Part shown: positions 55,943-64,000 of the stretch, piece after piece | Position numbering within the stretch: position 1 is the first letter of the stretch | Layout of the letters: every line of letters starts with the position of its first letter | Source: Rosa chinensis | Lineage: Eukaryota > Streptophyta > Magnoliopsida > Rosales > Rosaceae | DNA: 64,000 bases | NCBI RefSeq assembly: GCF_002994745.2 | Contig: NC_037092.1 | Coordinates: 85,908,398-85,972,397, forward strand | Direction of reading: 5' to 3' | Position numbers and translations under genes: made by a program | The notes under the pieces: generated by a model | What the model was told of the DNA's origin: nothing | Databases searched by the model: none | What the model saw: the letters and a program-made list of their open reading frames with translations, nothing else

Positions 55943-57987
55943 GGGAAAAATTCACCAACGGTGTCTGGACACTTTGGGGACTTTCAGAATGACACATGAA
56001 CTTACAAAGTTATCAATGTGATACCTGGACTCATTTTTTCATATCAACGTCGTACCTACGAACAGTTTCCGTCACGGAGCCATTAAATTTTGCACGTGCG
56101 ATGCACGTGAGTCACTTAATGAAGATAAAAAAACCGATTTACCCTTAAATTTTTTTGGAAAAATTCACTAACGGTGTCTGGACACTTAGGGGACTTTCAG
56201 AGTGATATATGAACTTACAAAGTTATCAATGTGATACCTGGACTCATTTTTTCATATCAACGTCGTACCTACGATCAATTTCTGTCACGGAGCCGTTAAA
56301 TTTTGCACTTGCGATGCTCGTGAGTCACTTTATGAAGACACAAAAGACCGATTTACCCTCAAAAGTTTTTTTTTTCCTTTTCTTTTCTTTCTTTCTTTCT
56401 TTCTTTCTTTATTATTCTTCTTCATCTTTTTCGGATTCTTTATTCTCTCCTTCTCTCCTTGCCAACACCACCGCTTTCGGAGAACCCACCATCGAATATG
56501 TAGGAAGAAAAATGGGGGAGAGCCACAACAACCTCCACCACTGCACAATGACGTCGTCCTCCGCTGCTTTTTGATTGGGTTTGGGGATAAGGATTGCTTC
56601 TTCCTCCACCGCTAGCGAAATCGTGGAGGCTTGAGGCCACATTCTAAAGGCCATTGGCCGGAAGAATTGCCACAGCAAGGTCTGCACAGCCAAAGGCCCC
56701 AGGGACCACCCCGTCCGGCTCGCCGCCCATACCGCCATTCAATTCTACGACGTGCAAGACCGGCTCGGATACGAACGGCCCAGCATGGCTGTCGATTGGC
56801 TCATCAAGAAAGCCAAGGCCGCAATCGACGAGCTGCCGCCGTGGAACCCGAACTCAATTTATGTTGAGACAACATCTTCTCCAACGATGTCGATATCCGC
56901 CGCACAGGACACGCAGAACGTGAGCCTCCATTTCTCGATGGTGGAGGCTCTGAGTTCTTTGTTTCCTAATCGGCGAGGCACAATGGTGGGCAGCAGTAGA
57001 GTGGCGGAGCTGGTGAATCAGAATATCTCAAATTTTCTGCAGGCGAGGATGGTGTGGAGGCCGAAGTTAATGTTAATCTTTGTCTGCCTACAATTGCCTC
57101 TGATCGAAGTTGGGCTAGAGGCCGAAGTTGTCGGCTAGACCGGTGAAGTTGCAGGTGAGGATGGTGTGGAGGTGGTGTTGCAAGTAGGGAACAACGGAGA
57201 GGATGGCGGGGTGGGATTGGAGCTGTGATTCTGTGTTTCTGATCAATGGTGTATAAAAAGGGGTTGGAGGAGAGAACAAGAGTGGTGGTGGCTAAGTCGG
57301 CGGCAACGGGGATGAACTTGGAGTGAGAGGTGAAGCCTCAATGCACAATTTCAATTTGCTGTAAGATGTGAAGTGGGAGGAACCAGAAGCATCTGCGGTG
57401 CATGAAGGTGGATTGAGATGCAACAACGGTGTTTGATCGGTGATCGGCGGTGGGAATTGGCCAAGCAAGATGATTTGAATCTTCATGATTCAAATTAGGG
57501 GAAGAAGAAAACAAAAAAGAAGAAGAAGAAAGAAAGAAAGAAAGAAAGAAGAAGAATAAAGAAAGAAAGAAAGAAAAAAAAAAACTTTTGAGGGTAAATC
57601 GGTATTTTTGTCTTCATTAAGTTACTCACATGTAAAATTTAACGGCTCAATGACGGAAATTGGTCGTAGGTACGACGTTGATACGAAAAAATGAGTCTAG
57701 ATATCACATTGATAACTTTGTAAGTTCAGGTATCATTCTGAAAGTCCTCTAAATGTCCAGACACCGTTAGTGAATTTTTTCCTAAAACAAACTGAGGGCA
57801 AAATGTCTTTTTTGCCCTCATTTTTGGGCTCACATGCTCACAGTTGGTGAAGACATGACGGAAGTTCGCCAGAGGTACGACGATAATACGAAAAGTAAAG
57901 TCTAGGTATCACATTGATAACATTCAGAGTTTAGGTATCATTTTGAAAGTCACCAAAGTGTCCAGACACCGTTGGTGAATTTTTCCC
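55943..57987. mobile_element. Pack-MULE with nested arms and perfect 9-bp TSD, carrying a TCP gene
   Basis: Ends GGGAAAAATTCACCAACGG and its complement are bracketed by TTTCTTAAA at 55934-55942 and 57988-57996, a perfect 9-bp TSD. Each side holds two related arms of about 200 bp: outer 55943-56156 and 57783-57987, inner 56157-56365 and 57584-57782. This suggests a Pack-MULE inside a MITE of the same family, but no inner TSD was found. Simple TTTC/GAAA repeats flank the core. The core is the TCP fragment at 56512-57138. Confidence 0.88.
56512..57138 (+). pseudogene. Captured CIN-type TCP transcription factor fragment
   Basis: A single frame from ATG 56512 (MGESHNNLHH) contains the TCP DNA-binding and helix region: [20 protein letters not shown], then [18 protein letters not shown] and [20 protein letters not shown]. 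It is close to TCP4-type proteins. It is broken by TGA at 56572-56574 and at 56632-56634, and basic-region residues are changed (KNCHSK, DHPVRL). Downstream codons to the stop at 57138 include [18 protein letters not shown] and become low-similarity. The parent gene regulates leaf growth; this copy should not bind DNA normally. Confidence 0.85.
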
Positions 57988-57996
57988 TTTCTTAAA

Positions 57997-58118
57997 ATCT
58001 GGACTCTCTATATAACCTAACGGTCATGAAAATTGACACATCACTCTTTCATTAATTTTTGTTTTTAGACTAAACCCCGGTTAACTTTCCGTTAATTATA
58101 GGGAAAAAAAAGGGTTTG
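57997..58118. other. Short host spacer between transposons
   Basis: No exon or splice-like block of the TIR family was found here, so an upstream TIR exon, if any, lies outside the window. Confidence 0.4.
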
Positions 58119-58342
58119 TGTTCAAGTATATCTGAATTGTGTGTCTAGCTCAAACTCTATTTACTTGTCCAAGTTGTAATAGAGTTAGTCTTACAAATAT
58201 TCTCAAAGATATCCTAACCGTTGTATGATTTAGTTTCCTTGTACGACTCAAATTCCATGCTTGTAATCCTCTATATAAAGAGGCTCCTATTATCAATGAA
58301 AGACACAGCTTATTCTCTCCAAATTTCTGATTTCCTAAAACA
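58119..58342 (+). repeat. 5' LTR of Copia element 2
   Basis: This is a 224-bp LTR with a TATA box at 58272-58278 (CTCTATATAAAGAGG), moderately similar to the element 1 LTR. Confidence 0.8.
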
Positions 58343-59465
58343 CGTTATCAGCATGAAGCTCTAACCCTGAAACCCTAAAATCTTAGCCTTTAAACCCAAG
58401 CTACCTCTGCCGCAAAGTCCTCGATCCCAGGAGTACAGAACCTCTGGCGGATCCCCCAGAATCGACCGGAAAAGCCTCGAACCGGCCGTCGGAATACTTG
58501 AATCACTTGGGTTAACCTCTCTTGGTTAGCCTTGTTCTGCTAGCCTAGCCTACCTCCGAGCGCCTCCTGCTCCCCTCTGCCCTACCGGCGAGGCTAGCAA
58601 AGTTAGCCTAGCTCCAATAGCTTCGCTTGCCTCTGTGCGCCCCCTGCGCCCCTATGTCCTGCCGGGTAGCCTCTCTTACCTTGTCTCCGCGCACCCCTGT
58701 GCCTGCTGTTAGCCTCACTACACCCTCGTTAGCCTCACTACACCCTCGTTAGCCTCGCCAGCCCAGCTTGCCTTCGCCGACCCCCCGAGCGCAGATTAGT
58801 CTCCCCTCGACAGCAGCCCCCGCACGCCTGTGCGCAAGCACACACAACGTTAGCCTCGCCAGCACCAGCAGACAGCCTTACTAGTGCACATGCACACACA
58901 CAGCAGCGTTAGCCTCACTACTAGCAAGCCTCCAGCCAACGTCCGACCACCATCGACCATTTTCCGATGACTTTTTCGATGACTTTTCCAATGATCTATT
59001 TTCAGGTATTTTTTATTAAATGTTCCCGCTTTCAATATTTTTGATTTCTTTTCTTTTCTTTTCTCAGGGACTTGCAACCTCTCTTCTTCTATGTACCTCC
59101 CTTTCTTCTTTCATGGGGCAAACCTAAGCCGAACTATGGGAGTTCGTGCTATCTCCAAGCTTGGAGGTTGTTGAGACCACCAAACTAGAGTTTGCTAAGA
59201 AGAAATGATCGACCACACACATTATTGTTTCGCTCTAATCTAATACCTCTTGGAATCGAATTTCTTGGGAGCAACTAAGCTCATAAATTCCTAATTTCTT
59301 GGGAGCGATTATGCTAAGAAATTCTCAATTTCTTGGGAGCGATTACTCTCAGAAATTCTCAATTTCTCAATTTCTTGGGAGCAACTACGCTCATAAATTT
59401 TTAGTTGTTTTCATGGTAGCCCTTTTTGCTCAGAAACTAACCATTTTTTCTTGTTCTCTTTCAAG

Positions 59466-60600
59466 ATGAGTAACCTGAACAAACTAGACTTTGCTCTATT
59501 GGGAATAACTAGCTATGGATATCACAAGTGGGTTCATCATGTTCGCCAGCATCTCAAGGCCCAAGGAATCTTGGAAACGATTCTTGAGCCTAGCCAAGAC
59601 GTGCTAACTGTTGAGCAAGCTTAAGTTTTGGAAGCAAATAGAGCAGCCTTGAAGGCAAATAAGGTGAAAGTCGTCATCCTAATGACTCGTCATATCGATG
59701 ATTCGCTCCAGTACGAGTATCTGACTAAAGAAGACCCCAGAAGGCTGTGGGTCTCACTCGAATAGCGCTTTGGCAATGTCTGTGACTCCCTGCTTCTTGA
59801 CTTATAAGTGAGATGGTACAATCTCCGCTTCTGTGATTTCAAGTCAGTTCTTGACTACAACTCGGAAGCATTTCGCATTAAATCCTTAATGAAATTCTGT
59901 GGAAAAGATATCACAGATGCAAGGTTGATTGAGAGGACTCTCTCTACCTTCCCCGTCTCTACTTTGATGGTTGCTAAGAATGATCGAATCCATGTTACTG
60001 CATGATGGATCACAAAGTTTCATGAGCTAACTGGAGCCATGAATGTCACTAAAAAGCATGACAACATCCTTTGTGCAGAACTATAATTCGAAACCCATGG
60101 GAACATAGCATATTCCGGAGTCCAATTATAGTCGCACCCCTAAGGGAAGAGGCCAAGAGCGAAACCCTAAATCTAGGGACAATTCTGGATGTTCTGGTCT
60201 ATATTCTCGCTCTAAGGAGGAAGGAAACCGCCAAAATAGGCAGACACTGAACCGAAGAGGTCAACGTGTAAAGAGAGAGGGAGGCAACACCTCTGGCCAT
60301 GTTGGTGGCGCCACCAACACTGAGAGCCATCCTTATGACACTTTCAAAGCGCCTCAATCAAAGGAGTGCGAGCACAAAGATGTATGTTCTCGATGTGGGG
60401 CATCCGGTCATTGGGCATACATTTGTAGAGCTCATAAGAGTATTGCCACAACCTACAAAGCATATTGTGAAGCAAGAGAAGCTCACTAAGTGGAACAAGA
60501 AGATCAAGAAGATCAAGAAGATCAAGAAGATCAAGAAGATGATATCAAGTTAAGGGTTGAAGACTTCAAATCTGGCTAGGATCAATCCATCGCCAATTTT
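59466..60600 (+). pseudogene. Copia element 2 gag, decayed
   Basis: ATG 59466 (MSNLNKLDFALLGITSYGYH) opens gag. TAA at 59622-59624, TAG near 59763 and others break it. It retains LRFCDFKSVLDYNSEAFRIK and the zinc knuckle CSRCGASGHWAYIC near 60390. A (GATCAAGAA)n minisatellite of about five units lies at 60497-60542. Confidence 0.8.
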
Positions 60601-60949
60601 GTTTAGGTCTTTATTTTCCAAGAGTTGTAATAGGCAATTGCCATCTATTTTGTACTAAATGTCATTGGTTTAGTTTTTCTTCAACTAGACTCATCCAAAG
60701 TGAGAATGATGTCTAGGAATGTTTTGAGATAAGTGGTAATTAAGTGAGCTTTGCTCCACCGACGTCTCTCTACTCACCTGGTCATATTTATTTTGGAGTT
60801 ACCGAAAGAAGTCAAATGACTACCATTTTTTTTGCATTAGCTAGTATTTGGATTAGATTCTCTTAATGGTCAAGAAACAATGATGTACTCCATTGGCTTA
60901 TGAATAAAATTTTGAGTTCTGTTCATTATGACTCTATTTTAATTTCAAG

Positions 60950-63900
60950 CATATTACTTTGTGACTACGATGGCTGGGGCATTAGGATTAGTTCAAGGAC
61001 ATGGAATGGTCCAAATTCTTCTTGCCAAATGGCACCTTGATTACTGTCACATAAACTCTCTACGCTCCTAGGGAAAATTGAACCCTATTAAGCTATTCAA
61101 GTCAACGGATTCCACGCGGAAATGCATATAGAGAGTGGAAAATAGTTCTTTTGCACTACCTCTAATGATTGTGAATAAAAGCGCATCTCAGGGAAACTTA
61201 TGTGTCTCTCTAGTGGATTTTATGTCACTAGTCGAGCTATTAAATCCAATAAAGTTATGAGAGAAGATCTCTTGGATTTAGACACATATTGACTTTGTCA
61301 TGACAAGATAGGTCATCCTAGTCATGATATGATGATTCGTTTACTAAACACTTCACAAGGACATCCATTCTTTCGAGTGAACGAAACACGAATGAAAGGT
61401 TGATTTCTGGACTAAGTGTGATGGCCGTCGCTGCCTTTGGTGCTGTCGCCGTCCACCACCAGCCTAGGGCTGGCGTAGTCCATATCCATGACACCATGGA
61501 TGGCGTCCATCATGGTGATGGGCCCCAAGGTGATGTTGCAATCACCAACTTTGCTTCCAATAGCGTTTCAGATGCTCTGGTCCGACCAAAATCTTCATTG
61601 GTTGCTTCTAAGATCCCTCACTCGTTCTATAAAGCTTGTTCCTTAGGGAAATTAGGACTAAGACCTTCCTACATAAAGGATATGAAAATACTCATTCTGT
61701 TCTTACATAAAATCCAGGGGGATTCTATGGACTGATTCAACCAACTTGCGAACATTTAAATATTTCATGATGTTGACATGCAAACACGCTGGTTACTTGT
61801 TGTGCCATTGTCCATTTGTAATGCTACTTATACTACACTCCTAACACAAATCATATGGTGATGGACTCACTCCCTGGATCATTCCATTCAGTCAATTAGA
61901 CTTGACAATGACAGAGAGTTTACATTGAAAATTTTCGATGATTATTGCATATCACTGGGAGTGATGTTGGACCTCATATTCCCATGTACACACCCAAATG
62001 GTCTTGTGAAAATGAGTATGATGGTAGCACGGACATTGGTAATATGCACCAATCTCCCTATATCGGCTTGGGGTGATGTAATATCGTATGCAGCTCTGCT
62101 AATTTGTCTACGACCTGTCGCCACTCAATTTATCTCTGCGTTATAGCTAGTGACTGGGCACAAGTATCTGGTACTTACGCATATTTGAGTGTGTCATTTA
62201 TGTGCCTCTTGCGCCTCTATAGTGCACTAGATGGGTCCTCACAGACGAATGGGCAAATACGTTGGATTTGTGATTGCAACAATAGTCCGTCATTTACTAC
62301 CCTTGCTAGGAGATATTTTTACTACTAGATTTGCGGATTGCCAATTTGACGAGATAGTCTTCCCGTCGTTAGGGGGAGGTAAGAACATGGATGTTCAACA
62401 GGAACAACATGAATTATCGTGGTCTGTCCCCACTATGTCTCGTCTCGATCCCCCCTAAAGTGACAAGATCAAACATATCTGATGCAAACGTGCCTGCAAG
62501 GATGGACGTCCTTACCTATGAAAGGTAGTAGTGCCACCCTACACAGAGGTAGGCATGGCACCAACGCCATAGAGAGTGACACTCTGGCGTCCCAGGCCAT
62601 AGCCCTAGCTAGGATGAGTGGGAGGCCCGTGAGTTCAAAGGATACTTTGGCACCACCCAATTCTTTGATCATCATTACTCAAAATCTATTTCATGAGAAT
62701 ATTCCGGCCTAAGATTATCTTTGGGAGACGCCTAAATGTCAAAACCTATTTTTGAGAATATAGAGCTCTACTAAAATTATACTAGTGTACATGAGACGTG
62801 GGATAGAAACTCCATCATGATTGATGATGTATTTGCACATTTCAAAGCACATGAGTTTGTTGAGTCCGATGATATCGAACCACGCTCCGTTGATGAATGA
62901 ATATCAACATAGAATTGGTTTAAATGGAAAGATGCGATCCAATTTAAGTTGAATTCCCTAACGAAGAGGAAGGTTTTTAGGGTCAGTGATGGCAACAACT
63001 TTTAACATAAAATCTATTGACTAATGGGTCTTTGTTAGAAAGAGCGATGAGAAAAAGAGATGGTAATCTTGCCTTTAGGCACAAGGTTTCTCACAAGACT
63101 CCCTGGAATCGATTACGAGGTGGTATATTCTTCCTTAATGAATGTCATTGCACTCCACTACTCTGTCAGTTTGGTAGTTTCCGAATAACTAAATATGCAG
63201 CTTACAAATGTGATCACTACATATCTCTATGGGGATCTAGATACGGGATATACATGAAGTTTCCTGGTGGACTTCATTTACCTAAGTCAAGTGGCTCTAG
63301 ACCACGGAGCGTGTTTGCAATGAGGTTGAAACACTCACTAAAGTGACTACTTGATTGGAAAGGGATATTCCTGCGCATTGATTGAAGGGTCTTAGAAGAA
63401 CACGATTATGTCTCGATTTGAAACTTAAACATCGTGTTGATGGATGCTTAGGCATTTTGACAAGGTCAAACCTTCAAGCACACCCATGGTCATCTGTAGT
63501 TTTGATCCTAAAAAGGATCTTCTTCGTCCGAAGGATGATGATGAAGATATGATAGAGGCAGAAGTGTCCTACTTAAGTATAATAGGCGCATTATTATACG
63601 TAGCACAATGTACAAGATCAAACATCTCATTCGCTGTGAACTTGTTAGTTAGATATAGCTCTGCGCCAACGCGACGCCATTAGATTGGTGTAAAAGATAT
63701 CTTTCGATACTTGAGATGTACGATTGATATATATGGGCTTGTTCTATCCTTACAGAAAAATGATTGATTCAGACTCATCACACACTAGGAATGTCGCCAA
63801 CATTGGCCAGCGTTTTTTATCCCCATCCCAAAACTACATTAGTGTTTTGGAAGGTTTTGCTGATATTCGGTATCTCTTTGACCCACACAAAGTTCATTCC

Positions 63901-64000
63901 CAAATTGGTTATGTATTCACCATGGGTAAGACCATGATATCTCGAAGGTCTATAGAACATACCCTAGTCACTACTTCTTCAAACTATGCAGAGATTATTG
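60950..64000 (+). pseudogene. Copia element 2 pol, decayed, incomplete
   Basis: This is collinear with element 1 pol: TSVHETWDRNSIMIDDVFAH near 62785, then a GAATGAATA insertion near 62896 matching element 1, KFPGGLHLPKSSGSRPRS near 63260, and FDKVKPSSTPMVICSFDPKK near 63450. The region between RT and the RNase H connection is missing near 63370. It continues past 64000. Confidence 0.75.

Larger units (their letters stand above)
58119..64000 (+). mobile_element. Second Ty1/Copia element, related, runs off the window
   Basis: The 5' LTR (58119-58342) starts TGTTCAAG and ends CCTAAAACA, followed by CGTTATCAGCATGAAG like element 1. The internal order matches element 1 to the window end. Many stops and frameshifts are present. 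The RT catalytic box region is deleted near 63370. The right LTR is not in the window. Confidence 0.85.

Overview
The window is nuclear DNA of a flowering plant, most likely a eudicot. The evidence is split genes with GT-AG introns, TNL-type TIR domains, a MEKK1-like MAPKKK catalytic domain, L1-type LINEs with a C-terminal RNase H, Copia and TAT-type Gypsy retrotransposons, Mutator-like elements with 9-bp target duplications and AT-rich spacers. Rosaceae is a guess from the style of the elements and was not tested.

Cellular genes. All convincing host genes lie on the minus strand near the two ends. (1) At 1168-2955, five exons join in one frame into a 433-residue protein with two TIR domains and no NB-ARC or LRR. 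(2) At 42579-47599, one TIR exon is joined by a TNL-style linker to eight exons encoding a complete MEKK1-like protein kinase. All nine exons have GT-AG borders, and their lengths plus the two bases owed by a missing upstream exon sum to exactly 510 codons. The two genes share the linker exon, the exon phase and blocks of intron sequence, so they are related products of local duplication. The TIR exon of gene 2 has no usable ATG, so it is an internal exon. Its 5' part is beyond more than 16 kb of nested transposons or is lost. (3) A weak three-exon small-protein locus lies at 7908-8375.

Transposon landscape, left to right: a CACTA-like end (1-398); a 184-bp hairpin MITE (3440-3623); LINE and retroposon pieces (3.7-7.0 kb); a 15.1-kb TAT-lineage Gypsy element (9092-24217) with intact TSD, whose gag-pol is on the minus strand and which carries an antisense plant-mobile-domain gene; tandem AT-rich repeats (24.2-25.8 kb); a tRNA-like fragment (26.1 kb); a segment duplicated from 0.4-0.9 kb (27.0-27.5 kb); retroposons at 27.8-28.7 and 31.7-32.1 kb; Mutator-like elements at 29.2-33.9 kb, one with a captured DUF630 (NRG2-like) gene start; an L1-type LINE (34.4-41.3 kb) split by a 3.55-kb probable solo LTR with 5-bp TSD; then, upstream of the TIR-kinase gene, a Mutator-like element (47644-55876) containing a Copia element (49024-55407), a second Mutator-like element (55943-57987) with a captured and broken TCP transcription-factor gene, and a second related Copia element (58119 to the window end).

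How it fits together. If the TIR-kinase gene is expressed, a TIR module (NADase or signalling assembly in known plant TIRs) would be directly coupled to a MAPKKK output without an NB-ARC switch. This is the most notable candidate system here. Second is the antisense plant-mobile-domain gene inside the Gypsy element. Third are the two Copia copies, which share an old frameshift although one has 217/219 identical LTRs. This implies that defective copies moved with help in trans.
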